The notes beneath the pieces are model-generated. The model was not told the origin of the DNA. It was given only the letters and a program-made list of their open reading frames with translations, and did no database searches. A DNA stretch of 53,849 nt from Betaproteobacteria bacterium (GTDB lineage Bacteria > Pseudomonadota > Gammaproteobacteria > Burkholderiales > SG8-41). Of this stretch, positions 25,793 to 33,920 are shown in pieces. The DNA is taken from the NCBI GenBank assembly GCA_028291945.1, contig JAQGNH010000350.1, forward strand, positions 1 through 53,849. Direction: 5' to 3'. How positions within the stretch are numbered: the first letter of the stretch is position 1; every line of letters begins with the position of its first letter. The translations under genes and the position numbers were made by a program.

Positions 25793-26998
25793 ATGGCATC
25801 GCCAGCCAACGATAAGGCTGCAATACTCGCAAGCCTTCCGGTGCGCCCGGACGAAGATCCGTTTGTAGTCGCGACCGGCGGCTTTTACCGCCGCTGGTTC
25901 AATCTGCTCGATGATCTGCGGCCGCTGCTCGAAACCGTGAAAGGGCTCGAAGGCACCGAAGACGAAATGTGGGTTCCCGCATGGAGCGCGGTCGCACAGC
26001 GCTTCGAGAAGGAGGCTGAGGCCGCTATCGGCCGCAGTGATCGCACGGCTGCACGACGCGCGTTCCTCGAAGCGAAAACGTACTACAGCCTCGCGCGCTT
26101 CCCCGCCCCGTATCGTTCGGGTTCCCCGATTTGCCCCGCGGAAATGGGACCGCTGAAAGCAGCGGCTTATGACCGATATCTGCAGTGCTTCCGTCGCGCC
26201 GCTGAGTACCTCGAAGCACCACCCGAGACGCTGCGCGTCGCTCGCGGACAGTACGAAGCCACGGGCTACCTGCGCATCCCACGTGGCGCCTCGGCATCGA
26301 AGCGCGTGCCTGCGGTCCTCGTCATGTGTGGCGGCGACATGTACAAGGAAGACCGCGAGAAATATGCTGAAGGCGCGCTTGCTGAAGGTCTCGCGGCGCT
26401 GGTGGTCGACGCCCCGGGAACCGGACAGACGACGTTCCCGCATGCGCCGGAATCGATCGTTGCGTGGCAGGCGGCTCTCGACGAGCTTGCGAAACGCCTC
26501 GACATCGACAGCAACCGACTTGGTGCTTTCGGGGTGAGCCGCGGTGGATTATGGGTAATGCGTCTCGCCGCTACGGACAAGCGGATCAAAGCGCTCATTT
26601 CAGTTGCGCCGGGCGGGGTCGGTTACTGGGGGACACCTGAGGAGCGCGCGCACTGGCGCCAGCACGTAGACGACCGCGCCAAATACTGGTTCGGTCCCCA
26701 TGCTTCGCGCCCGATTCAGCCGAAGCGACTCACCGAAGAGGAACAGCGCGAGGAGTTCCTGCGCTGGTCGCTCAAGGATAACGGGCTGCTGCAGAACCTG
26801 ACGATGCCGATGCTGCTCATCAACGGCAAGCGTGACCATCTAACTCCAATAGGCAACCTATACATGCTTCTGGAGAGTGGCCCACCTACCGGTCGCACCG
26901 CACGAGTCTATGAAAATGATGGACATATTGCTGCTAAGAACGAGGTGGAGTGGGCTCCAGCAGGATGGAAATGGCTCCGCAAGCAGCTCACTTCCTGA
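25793..26998 (+). CDS. Alpha/beta hydrolase of the FrsA/DHPON-hydrolase type
   Basis: A 401-residue protein; AGGAGGGG just ahead fixes the ATG at 25793. An N-terminal helical domain (about 1-150) precedes an alpha/beta hydrolase core, the organisation seen in 2,6-dihydroxypseudooxynicotine hydrolase and DUF1100/FrsA proteins. The nucleophile is S249 (FGVSRGG), the acid Asp lies in NGKRDHLTP and the base His in YENDGHIAAK. In the nicotine enzyme this fold cuts a carbon-carbon bond. It stands alone downstream of the pump operon (248 bases). The substrate is open. Confidence 0.86.
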   Translation: MASPANDKAAILASLPVRPDEDPFVVATGGFYRRWFNLLDDLRPLLETVKGLEGTEDEMWVPAWSAVAQRFEKEAEAAIGRSDRTAARRAFLEAKTYYSLARFPAPYRSGSPICPAEMGPLKAAAYDRYLQCFRRAAEYLEAPPETLRVARGQYEATGYLRIPRGASASKRVPAVLVMCGGDMYKEDREKYAEGALAEGLAALVVDAPGTGQTTFPHAPESIVAWQAALDELAKRLDIDSNRLGAFGVSRGGLWVMRLAATDKRIKALISVAPGGVGYWGTPEERAHWRQHVDDRAKYWFGPHASRPIQPKRLTEEEQREEFLRWSLKDNGLLQNLTMPMLLINGKRDHLTPIGNLYMLLESGPPTGRTARVYENDGHIAAKNEVEWAPAGWKWLRKQLTS

Positions 26999-27037
26999 GC
27001 CGCGATGAGCCGCGTCCTCACGGAATTTAATGTGCGC

Positions 27038-27217
27038 TCACGTTGGTAGACGGCGCGCTGTCAACGGCTTGAATTGCACACCGTGATCATTCGGGTAGGG
27101 CTCGCGGTGATCGTGTTTACCCGTGCGTATATCCTCGGGGATTCCCTCGGGAAAAGCGTTGCACTCACCGCACCCATCATAGTGCCAGCAGCGTATGCAC
27201 TGTTTGAAGTCGGCCAT
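27038..27217 (-). CDS. Small Cys-rich protein, widespread uncharacterised family
   Basis: A 59-residue protein, start ATG 27217 ([13 protein letters not shown]). It has CIRC, then CGEC, then the conserved text [20 protein letters not shown] and [11 protein letters not shown]. Small proteins with this C-x2-C...C plus FPxGIPxxIxxGxxxHxxPYPxDxGxxFxP pattern occur in many bacteria and phages without known function. A longer start at 27262 is possible. It is the last of four tiny leftward genes. A metal-binding knuckle is likely. Confidence 0.72.
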   Translation of the reverse strand: MADFKQCIRCWHYDGCGECNAFPEGIPEDIRTGKHDHREPYPNDHGVQFKPLTARRLPT

Positions 27218-27312
27218 TGCACTTTCTGCGCCTCCGTGCTCGTGGGCGACGATTCTGTGCACGTTCGTCGCTCGAACGCGCCGGAGCGTCGCACTGATGA
27301 ATGCGCCGTTTC

Positions 27313-27480
27313 CTACTTCGGTTCGTGACGCGGAAACTCAATTACACCCATAACACGCCGGACTGAAAGCGTTCGGTTACACACAGGGCACGTCGCTTTC
27401 ATATGGCCGCTGGCGGATGTCTCAAGCCGATGCCGCTTGCCCTTTACCGCTCGCCGGCTCCCATCACACAAGGTTTGCAT
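27313..27480 (-). CDS. Small zinc-ribbon-like protein (CPVC)
   Basis: A 55-residue frame from ATG 27480 to TAG at 27313. The C-terminal half reads [16 protein letters not shown] and ends IEFPRHEPK. That resembles short CPxCGRxxxVR...RHK zinc-knuckle proteins common in phages and accessory islands. The N-terminal half is basic ([13 protein letters not shown]). No strong RBS is seen, but the gene sits 30 bases after the preceding small membrane protein in the same direction. Below common length cutoffs, so easily missed. Confidence 0.5.
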   Translation of the reverse strand: MQTLCDGSRRAVKGKRHRLETSASGHMKATCPVCNRTLSVRRVMGVIEFPRHEPK

Positions 27481-27510
27481 CAGGACAACGAGCTACCCGC
27501 GCGTGCCCCT

Positions 27511-27690
27511 CTATCTGTCATGACGACTACCCTCTCGGATGAAGTGGCGATAGGCTTTTCCCAGGGTTCGCTCTAAGCGCCTGAGGCGCATAACGCGAAG
27601 GGTCGTCGGCAAGCAGCCAACGATGATCAAGAGCAAAGCAACGCCACTGAAGATTACGAATACGTTGGCCGGGTCAAATAAATCGATCAC
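27511..27690 (-). CDS. Small single-span membrane protein
   Basis: A 59-residue protein from GTG 27690. AAGGA lies six bases upstream, inside the last codons of the gene before. One membrane helix (VFVIFSGVALLLIIVGCL) is followed by a very basic cytoplasmic tail (RVMRLRRLERTLGKAYRHF). The GTG is two bases after the stop of the preceding gene, so translation is probably coupled. No family recognised. A longer frame starting further upstream would overlap that gene and is less likely. Confidence 0.65.
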   Translation of the reverse strand: MIDLFDPANVFVIFSGVALLLIIVGCLPTTLRVMRLRRLERTLGKAYRHFIREGSRHDR

Positions 27691-27692
27691 GG

Positions 27693-27902
27693 CTATTCCT
27701 TGCTGTAAGCTGCGCGTCGACCAGCTTGAGTGATGGCAAGGAACTGCCCCCATCGTGTAACTAACCCCAACGCGATCAGTCTGTCGACATGTTCAGCGGA
27801 TAAGTCGGGATGCAAAGGGTTGCTCATAACCGCACGCAGGCAGCAGCGCAATTCGTCCGTCAACTGCGCGGGTGGCTGTTCCGAGGGTGCTTGGTCAGCC
27901 AT
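27693..27902 (-). CDS. Small helical protein, winged-helix-like
   Basis: A 69-residue protein starting MADQAPSEQPPAQL. The second half (HPDLSAEHVDRLIALGLVTR, then WGQFLAITQAGRRAA) has the look of a winged-helix half-domain: a short recognition-type helix, a two-stranded wing ending in ITQAGR. Such pieces occur in phage and accessory proteins. It is the first of the four small leftward genes, and its last codons carry the RBS of the next. Function unknown. Confidence 0.6.
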   Translation of the reverse strand: MADQAPSEQPPAQLTDELRCCLRAVMSNPLHPDLSAEHVDRLIALGLVTRWGQFLAITQAGRRAAYSKE

Positions 27903-28219
27903 GTCATAGTCCCGTCACGCGGCGTAACGAGCCGCGATGTGAACATGAATGTTTTCGAAGGTTGCAAAGCTCTTGCAACGGATTCACATAGATGCTCCCT
28001 GAAGCCGGCGCCCACCTCGAGGGGTGAAGTCTGCCGGTGCCGTAGCTTTACTTGACACGTAACACGTTTTATCGATCGCCCTGCCAGAGGTTACTTGCTT
28101 CAATCGCCCATCAGCACGGTAACGGCAACTCTCGTTCAAATAGTGCTGCACTTCCAAACGCGATCTCGCGAATGCACGGGCCGATACCAGGACTCGTGTC
28201 GCCACCGTATGATTGCACA
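27903..28219. other. Divergent intergenic region
   Basis: About 317 bases between the small-gene cluster (leftward) and the LysR regulator (rightward). It should carry both promoters. TTGACA occurs near 28052, but no matching -10 box at the right distance is clear. The LysR frame is open through part of this region, though without protein-like content. Confidence 0.4.
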
Positions 28220-29218
28220 ATGAATGATCATGAAACAGCGGGTACCGGCTATCACATGAAAGGAAATCCTGAAGGCTCGAAACCGCACGGGATCCCCATC
28301 CGTCGCGCACTTAGCCGTCTGCGTTTGAGCCACCTGCACCTGCTCGAGCTCCTTGTCGAGCATGGCACCGTGCGCAGAGCGGCACAGGAACTGGACCTGT
28401 CCCAACCTGCGGTCAGTCAGATGCTGAAAGACTTGGAGCTCGCGTTCGGGGGCGTTCTTTTTTCGCGGACACGCAAAGGCGTCCTCCCGAATGAGCGGTT
28501 GCAAGCGCTGCTGCGCCGCGTGCGCGTCGTGCTGGGTGAACTGGAAGCCGTGCAACTCGAGCTCGCCGGACCCGCGAAGCCTACGATCCGCATCGGTGCA
28601 AATCTGCAATTCCTGACGCAGCACGTACCTTCCGCACTCGCGCGAGTGTGGTCAGGTGATCCCACGCTGCGCTTCATTCTGCGTGAGGGCCCTACTCGCG
28701 TATTGATCGAATCGCTTCTACATGGTGACCTTGATTGCGCGATCGGACCCACCCGCTCGGTAAGTCCTGCACAACTGAAGGAGCTTCGCTTCTGGCCGCT
28801 CTATCAAAGTGATTTGTGCGTCGTGGTCAACCCGTCACACCCGTTCGCACGGCGCAAGCGCGTGTCGATCACAGACTTAGCCACCGAGCCGTGGGTGCTC
28901 GGTAATCCGGACGGGCAAGCGCGCCAGACAGTCGAGCTGGCTTTTGTTGCCGCGGGCTTGGCTCCGCCTGAGCCTGTTTTGGAGTGCCGGCCACACCTGA
29001 TCAACATGCATTTCGTGAACAAGATGCCCTTCGTAACTGTTGCAGGCCGGGCTGATGCGATCGAAGCTGAGAAAGCCGGTATGGTGCGCATTCTGCCGCT
29101 ACCCACCGGGCTCGAGTTCGGTCCCATCGCGTTGATCTGCCGAAAGTCATCGAGTCAGGACACATGGCTAACGCGGTTTCGCGAAGAAGCGCTTGCTTCA
29201 ATAAAGCGGGGAGCGTAG
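28220..29218 (+). CDS. LysR-family transcriptional regulator
   Basis: A 332-residue regulator; starts at 28220 or 28256 are both possible, and neither has a strong RBS. The winged helix is LHLLELLVEHGTVRRAAQEL, then DLSQPAVSQMLKDLELAFGG. The effector domain (about residues 115-325) begins TIRIGANLQFL and contains the typical SDLCVVVNPSHPFARRKRVS strand-loop. LysR proteins bind small organic molecules and usually activate a divergent or nearby operon. The divergent neighbours here are tiny genes, and the downstream Bug gene is convergent, so the target is not obvious. Confidence 0.9.
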   Translation: MNDHETAGTGYHMKGNPEGSKPHGIPIRRALSRLRLSHLHLLELLVEHGTVRRAAQELDLSQPAVSQMLKDLELAFGGVLFSRTRKGVLPNERLQALLRRVRVVLGELEAVQLELAGPAKPTIRIGANLQFLTQHVPSALARVWSGDPTLRFILREGPTRVLIESLLHGDLDCAIGPTRSVSPAQLKELRFWPLYQSDLCVVVNPSHPFARRKRVSITDLATEPWVLGNPDGQARQTVELAFVAAGLAPPEPVLECRPHLINMHFVNKMPFVTVAGRADAIEAEKAGMVRILPLPTGLEFGPIALICRKSSSQDTWLTRFREEALASIKRGA

Positions 29219-29318
29219 CGCAATAGAGCAACTCCCATGGCCTAAAGCGCAAGCCGAAAGCGACCCGGCCACAAGGCACGTCACAGCGTGCGTCCGGAAC
29301 GGAAGAGATGACCGTGGA

Positions 29319-29783
29319 TCAGGCCGAGGTGCGATGCGGATTGATGGCTTGCTGAATGTCGATGTGCGTGAGGCGATAGCCGGGCTTGATGGCGAAATAA
29401 AGTGCAACAGCTGCGGTAGCGAGATACAGCCAGGCGTTGTACCCGTAGAGAGGCGGCGTACCGTAGAGCGTTTTCACCGCAGCAATGGGCATGAGCCCCG
29501 CGATACCAAGCACGCCGAAGATACCCGTTGCGGCTTGGACGAACCTAAGCGAGGAGTAGCGATTGTTCGCAGCCATCACAGCCCATAAGCCGATCACGAA
29601 ATGCATCATGCTAAGCACGATGTTCACGACGAACACACCGAACAGGCTTGCGTAAAAAACACGGATGCTCAGCAGCGGTGCGCTCGGTGGACGTTCCCAC
29701 AGCGCAGGTACGAAGCCCATGAGGCCCAGGCACAGCTACAGCACACCCCATACTGCGGCGAAACGGCGAGCGGTCATATTCAT
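29319..29783 (-). pseudogene. DUF4383-type membrane protein, interrupted by an amber codon
   Basis: From ATG 29783 the frame reads MNMTARRFAAVWGVL, stop, LCLGLMGFVPALW and then runs open to 29319. The stop is TAG at 29736-29738, codon 16. Without it, the protein has 154 residues and four membrane helices (helix 1 spans the stop; then VFYASLFGVFVVNIVLSMMH, FVQAATGIFGVLGIAGLM, AWLYLATAAVALYFAI). That matches the DUF4383 pattern, where the first helix and MGFxP follow the start directly. The inner ATG at 29720 could restart translation and give a 133-residue protein lacking helix 1. Probably inactive or a recent point mutation. Confidence 0.75.
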
Positions 29784-29856
29784 GTTTCGAAACCTTTGCG
29801 TCGCAAGCAACGCAGATCATGCCCGAACCTTCGGATTCACCGCTCATCGTTTGAAA

Positions 29857-30831
29857 TCAGTTTGTAGCCGTCATCCCGGATGCCTGGACGATCTTCGCAG
29901 TCTTGGTCATTTCGTTCTTGAGAAAGGCAGCGAACTGCTCGGGCGTGCTTGCGACGACTTCTGCGCCTTCGCTGGACAGGCGCTCCTTGAGCTCCGGCAG
30001 TTGCAGTATGCGTACGAGTTCGGCGTGCAGCTTCATCAGGGATGCGCGCGGCGTCCCGGCCGGCACGAGCATTCCGTACCAGTTGGTCATCGAGTAACCC
30101 GGCACGCCCGCCTCTGCAATCGTCGGCACGGAAGGCAAGCCGGGAAAACGTTTGTCGCTCGTGACGCCGAGTGGACGCACGCGGGAGTACTTCATGTGAG
30201 GCACTGCCTGCAGCGCGTTCATGAAATAGATTGGAATCTGACCGGCAATGACGTCCACCGCGGCGGGCCCAGCGCCCTTGTATGGGATGTGGGTAATGGT
30301 GGTCCCCGTCATCAGTTTGAACAGCTCCGTTGCGATATGCGGTGGCGAACCATTTCCCGAGCTGCCATAGTTGATCTTGCCCGGCCGCGCCTTGAGAAAG
30401 GCGATGAGCTCCTTCACGTTTTTGGGCGGAAATGAAGGATGCACGACCAGCACGAGTGGACTCGCGGCAAGTTGCGTAACCGGTGCGAGATCCTTGACCG
30501 AGTCAAATGGCAGCGTTTTGTAGACGCTCGGGTTCACTGCAAATCCGCTCGGCACGATGAGCAGCGTATGGCCGTCCGGAGCCGCCTTGGCGGCTACTGC
30601 CGCGCCGATCGTTCCATTCGCACCGCCGCGGTTATCGACAATGACGGAATAACCCCATGCCTCGTTCAACTTCTGCGCGAGAGAACGCGCAAGGATGTCT
30701 GTTCCGCCACCGGGGGGAAATGGCACGATGATACGCATAGGGCCCGAAGGATAGGTCTGCGCGAGGACGCTCGAGCAGAACACTGTGACCGCAATCGCGC
30801 ACGCAACGCGGACGGTTTCGACAAATTGCAT
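29857..30831 (-). CDS. Bug/TctC-family periplasmic binding protein 5
   Basis: A 324-residue binding protein. ATG 30831 has AGGAG seven bases upstream. The signal peptide is residues 1-24 (VFCSSVLAQ). The mature protein starts TYPSGPMRIIVPFPPGGGTD, the most canonical first loop among the six. Also present are VIVDNRGGANG, AAPDGHTLL, LPFDSVKDLAPV, HIPYKGAGPAA and PSVPTIAEAGVPGY. It is 73 bases downstream of the DUF4383 gene in transcriptional terms on the same strand but reads as its own unit. No enzyme partner is adjacent. Confidence 0.93.
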   Translation of the reverse strand: MQFVETVRVACAIAVTVFCSSVLAQTYPSGPMRIIVPFPPGGGTDILARSLAQKLNEAWGYSVIVDNRGGANGTIGAAVAAKAAPDGHTLLIVPSGFAVNPSVYKTLPFDSVKDLAPVTQLAASPLVLVVHPSFPPKNVKELIAFLKARPGKINYGSSGNGSPPHIATELFKLMTGTTITHIPYKGAGPAAVDVIAGQIPIYFMNALQAVPHMKYSRVRPLGVTSDKRFPGLPSVPTIAEAGVPGYSMTNWYGMLVPAGTPRASLMKLHAELVRILQLPELKERLSSEGAEVVASTPEQFAAFLKNEMTKTAKIVQASGMTATN

Positions 30832-31012
30832 TTACCCACTCCTGTAATTCAGTCACTTTCAACACGCGCTCTCGAAGAACGAAAGGGCGTGCGTCGTTTC
30901 TTGAACCCGAGCGCCGGACGACTTCGCCCCAGTTGACGAATCGGTGCGCATGAGGACCCACCGCAAACGATCTGCAGCCGCGCATCGCTCCTCCTCGTCG
31001 GCATGAGCGCCG

Positions 31013-31765
31013 CTAGCCGCCACATAACACAGGCAGCGCTTCGCCTATCGGGCCTGTCAGCCGAACGTCCGCAATCTCGTCGAACGGAGTCGGCTGCGCG
31101 TTGATGATGATCACGCGCGCGCCCGCAGATTTTGCGCTGGGCACCGCTCCGGCGATCGGATAGACCTGCAGGCTCGTGCCGACCGCGAGCAGGCAATCGG
31201 TCTCGAGGGCCGCACGCATCGCACGCTCGATCACCTGCGGCACGAGTTGTTGCCCGAACGATATGGTGTCGCTTTTCAAAATGCCGGCGCACGTTTCGCA
31301 CGGCGGATCCTCTTCACCATCGCGCACGCGCTCGAGCACCGCCTGCATGGGCCCCCGCCACCCGCACGAGAGACAGATCGCCTTGTGCAGATTGCCGTGT
31401 ACTTCGATGACGAGCTCAGGGGAAGTGCCGGCACGCTGATGCAAGCCGTCGATATTCTGAGTGACAAGCGCATGCAGCTTGCCGCGGCGCTCGAGCGCGA
31501 CCAGCGCGCGATGCCCCAGGTTCGGCTGCGCTGTCCACGCGGGATGCGCCAGTCTGCTTTGCCATGACAGCTTGCGCACTTCAGGGTCGGCGACGTAGTA
31601 CCGAATGTCGGACATGCGTTCCGCTTTGGGATCGAGGGTCCAGACACCTTGCGGACCGCGAAAGTCCGGAATGCCCGAATCGGTCGAGATGCCGGCGCCG
31701 GTCAGCACCACGACGCGCTCGGCATCGTCGATCAGCTTACGTGCCTGGTCTAAGCCTGAAACCAT
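31013..31765 (-). CDS. cobB: NAD-dependent protein deacylase (sirtuin)
   Basis: A 250-residue Sir2 enzyme that removes acyl groups from lysines, using NAD+. Rossmann motifs GAGISTDSGIPDFRG and TQNIDGLHQRAG are complete; the catalytic His is in IEVHGNLH. The zinc-binding module has CLSC and CETC. The NAD loop near the end is AVGTSLQVYPIAG and IIINAQPTPFD. It is a class with a short N-terminus, as in bacterial CobB. The ATG at 31765 lies only about ten bases from a repeat element that forms its 5' leader. The symbol is a family name; orthology is not proven. Confidence 0.93.
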   Translation of the reverse strand: MVSGLDQARKLIDDAERVVVLTGAGISTDSGIPDFRGPQGVWTLDPKAERMSDIRYYVADPEVRKLSWQSRLAHPAWTAQPNLGHRALVALERRGKLHALVTQNIDGLHQRAGTSPELVIEVHGNLHKAICLSCGWRGPMQAVLERVRDGEEDPPCETCAGILKSDTISFGQQLVPQVIERAMRAALETDCLLAVGTSLQVYPIAGAVPSAKSAGARVIIINAQPTPFDEIADVRLTGPIGEALPVLCGG

Positions 31766-31774
31766 AAAAATATT

Positions 31775-31931
31775 TCACCACAAAGGACACAAAGGACGCG
31801 AAGGAAACCAACAATCAATTCGAACAGATCCACAGTCCGATAAGCCAGTCATTCATCAGGCAGCGGAGTTGCAAATCAATAGTCAGCGCTTTTGTTTTCC
31901 TTTGTGTCCTTCCTGTCCTTCGTGGTCAATA
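31775..31931. repeat. Intergenic inverted repeat, ACAAAGGACACAAAGG type (copy B)
   Basis: The left arm (31775-31807) reads TTCACCACAAAGGACACA and on with AAGGACGCGAAGG; the right arm (about 31895-31927) is its inverse, with TTTCCTTTGTGTCCTTC and CCTTCGTGGTC. About 85 bases lie between. It fills the gap between the enolase-family gene stop (31936) and the sirtuin start (31765), both minus strand. The sequence of the arms matches copy A at 15659-15845. Confidence 0.87.
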
Positions 31932-31935
31932 GCTT

Positions 31936-33030
31936 CTAAGCACCGTATCGCTTCAGCGCATCGGCATCGAACTCGAGCCCAAGGCCCGGCTTGTTCGGCA
32001 CCGTCAGCTCGCCATTCACCGGCTGCGGCACTTCCTTGAACAGTTTTCCCGACCACGGCATGTATTCGACAGTCAATCCGTTCGGCACCGCCGCGACGAG
32101 GTGGACTGAAATCTCCGGACAGAGGTGGTTCACGATCGGCAAGTTGAATGCTTCAGCCATGCCTGCGATCTTGACCCACTGGCTGATGCCGCCCGCGCGC
32201 AGCACGTCGACCATCACGATATCCACAGAGCGCGCTTCGAGCATGTGGCGGAAAGGCACGAGACCGTAAACGTACTCGCCGGCCGCAATCGGTGTCGCGA
32301 GCGCCGCCGCGACGCTCGCGAGGCCGGGGTAATCGTCGTGTGCAACGACGTCCTCGAGCCAGAACAGATGGTACTCTTCGACGCGACTGCCGATCGAGAT
32401 CGCCTGGCGCACGTCCCAGCGCTGGTTGATGTCGCACATGACGTCGATTTTCGGTCCGACGGCATTGCGCACGACGCGGATGCGCTCGACCTCGAGCTCG
32501 GGGTTGGTGTCGCCGGGCAGCGCGAGCTGCGTCTTCATCTGCCGAAAGCCTTTTTCGACGAGCCGCGCCGCCGCTTTTTCAACATGCGCGAGGGGAAAGC
32601 CCCGCATGAGCGCGCCGCTTGCGTAGGTCGGCACGCGGTCGCGAAAACCGCCCAGCAGACGCGCCACCGGCTGGTTCAGTACTTTCCCTTTAATGTCCCA
32701 GAGCGCGATGTCGATCGCGGAGAGCGCCAGCGTAAAAATTCCGCCGGGTCCGCTCTGGCCCGTGGCGCCACGCAACTTGCCGACGATCTTTTCGATTTGC
32801 ATCGGATTCTCCCCGACCGTAAGCGCGCCCAGCGCGTCGATTGCCGCCTTGAGCGAGCCACTCATGACTGCACCGCCAAAGAAGCTGATGCCGATGCCCT
32901 CCACACCTTCGTCAGTGCCGAGGCGCAGCGTAACGAACATCTGCTTCGCATCTTTCGGCGCGGGTCCGTTGGCGAGCGGCTCGTCGAGAGGTAAAGCGAC
33001 AATGTGGCTTTCAACATGAGTGATCTTCAT
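31936..33030 (-). CDS. Enolase-superfamily dehydratase/racemase (mandelate racemase type)
   Basis: A 364-residue member of the mandelate racemase/muconate lactonizing group, which abstracts the alpha-proton of a carboxylate. The capping domain ends near residue 120. The barrel shows Lys in RQMKTQLAL, then metal ligands Asp in MCDINQRW, Glu in FWLEDV and Glu in AAGEYVYG. A His in IVNHLCPEISVH sits on the opposite face, as in mandelate racemase-type members. It is transcribed toward the sirtuin and lies 104 bases downstream of the GntR gene on the same strand, so it may belong to the GntR regulon. Substrate likely a sugar acid or hydroxy acid. Confidence 0.92.
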   Translation of the reverse strand: MKITHVESHIVALPLDEPLANGPAPKDAKQMFVTLRLGTDEGVEGIGISFFGGAVMSGSLKAAIDALGALTVGENPMQIEKIVGKLRGATGQSGPGGIFTLALSAIDIALWDIKGKVLNQPVARLLGGFRDRVPTYASGALMRGFPLAHVEKAAARLVEKGFRQMKTQLALPGDTNPELEVERIRVVRNAVGPKIDVMCDINQRWDVRQAISIGSRVEEYHLFWLEDVVAHDDYPGLASVAAALATPIAAGEYVYGLVPFRHMLEARSVDIVMVDVLRAGGISQWVKIAGMAEAFNLPIVNHLCPEISVHLVAAVPNGLTVEYMPWSGKLFKEVPQPVNGELTVPNKPGLGLEFDADALKRYGA

Positions 33031-33134
33031 GGGCTCTCTTTCATTCTTCTGGAGAAGGGACGTTCTGCGGGAATCCGAATGATAACCGCTCTACAGGGCT
33101 GCCGATGCGATATGCGCGCCGCCACGCTCGCAGA

Positions 33135-33839
33135 CTACCGCTTGCGGCTGGCGATACTGCCTAACAACCGCATCACCTCGGTCGCGGCCTTGTTCGCCTC
33201 TTCGCGCGTGATGCGCTCGGCGGATTCGCCATCACGTTGCCTGATCGCGCTCAGAACGGCCCTGAGATTCGCAATGCTTTCCTGCGAGCGGTTGCGAGAG
33301 CGCTCGGGATGCGTGAGGCCGAGCGCACGCCAGCGCCAGATCCGGGCGTGCAGGGTATTCAGCATTGACGACAGAGTCTCACTCGACGCGCCTTCGAAAA
33401 GAACTGCATAGAAGCCGTTTTTCGTCTCGAGCACCCGGTTGGCGTCGCCGCTCTCGTACGCCTGTACGACGTCATTGAGGCCGGCCTCCAATCGTGTCAT
33501 GTTCTCGCTGCTGGCGTTCTCGGCGAAAAGACGCGCAGCAAAGCCTTCGAGAACAGCGCGTATCGAATAAAGATCTTTGGCCTCGCCAAGCGAGAGCTCG
33601 CGAACGACGGGTCCCTTGTTGGGAACATTCTCGACCAGCCCTTCCGTCTCCAGCTGCCGCAGTGCTTCGCGAATGACAGTGCGCGATACCCCGAGCATTT
33701 CCGTAAGCTCGCGTTCGGTGATTCGGGCACCCGGTGCAAGCCGCCCCGAGATGATGCCGGCCCGAAGGCTCTCGAGCACCTGCAAGCGCAGAGGAGCGGC
33801 GAGCTTCAAAATTCTGGCAGGCTGCGCGTTCATAGGCAT
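33135..33839 (-). CDS. GntR/FCD-family transcriptional regulator
   Basis: A 234-residue regulator. The N-terminal winged helix (residues 15-80) includes GARITERELTEMLGVSRTVI, then REALRQLETEGLVENVPNKG. The C-terminal FCD domain (about 90-225) is helical with the usual metal-binding Asp/His set, consistent with binding a small carboxylate. It is divergent from a Gfo/Idh/MocA-creatininase operon, with a palindromic operator in the 81-base gap. It likely represses that operon and itself, and perhaps the enolase-family gene behind it. Confidence 0.93.
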   Translation of the reverse strand: MPMNAQPARILKLAAPLRLQVLESLRAGIISGRLAPGARITERELTEMLGVSRTVIREALRQLETEGLVENVPNKGPVVRELSLGEAKDLYSIRAVLEGFAARLFAENASSENMTRLEAGLNDVVQAYESGDANRVLETKNGFYAVLFEGASSETLSSMLNTLHARIWRWRALGLTHPERSRNRSQESIANLRAVLSAIRQRDGESAERITREEANKAATEVMRLLGSIASRKR

Positions 33840-33851
33840 CGGTTGACCTTC

Positions 33852-33878
33852 TCGTAATACGGTAATACAGTATTACGA
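33852..33878. promoter_or_regulatory. Nested palindromic operator for the GntR regulator
   Basis: TCGTAATAC (33852-33860) and GTATTACGA (33870-33878) are perfect inverse copies, nine bases apart. Inside, GTAATAC-A-GTATTAC (33862-33876) is a second perfect dyad. The site is 13 bases from the GntR start codon and 43 bases from the start of the divergent operon. Confidence 0.85.
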
Positions 33879-33920
33879 CGAACCCGCAAGCGCAACCGAA
33901 TCCTCAGGAGAAGCAACCTC

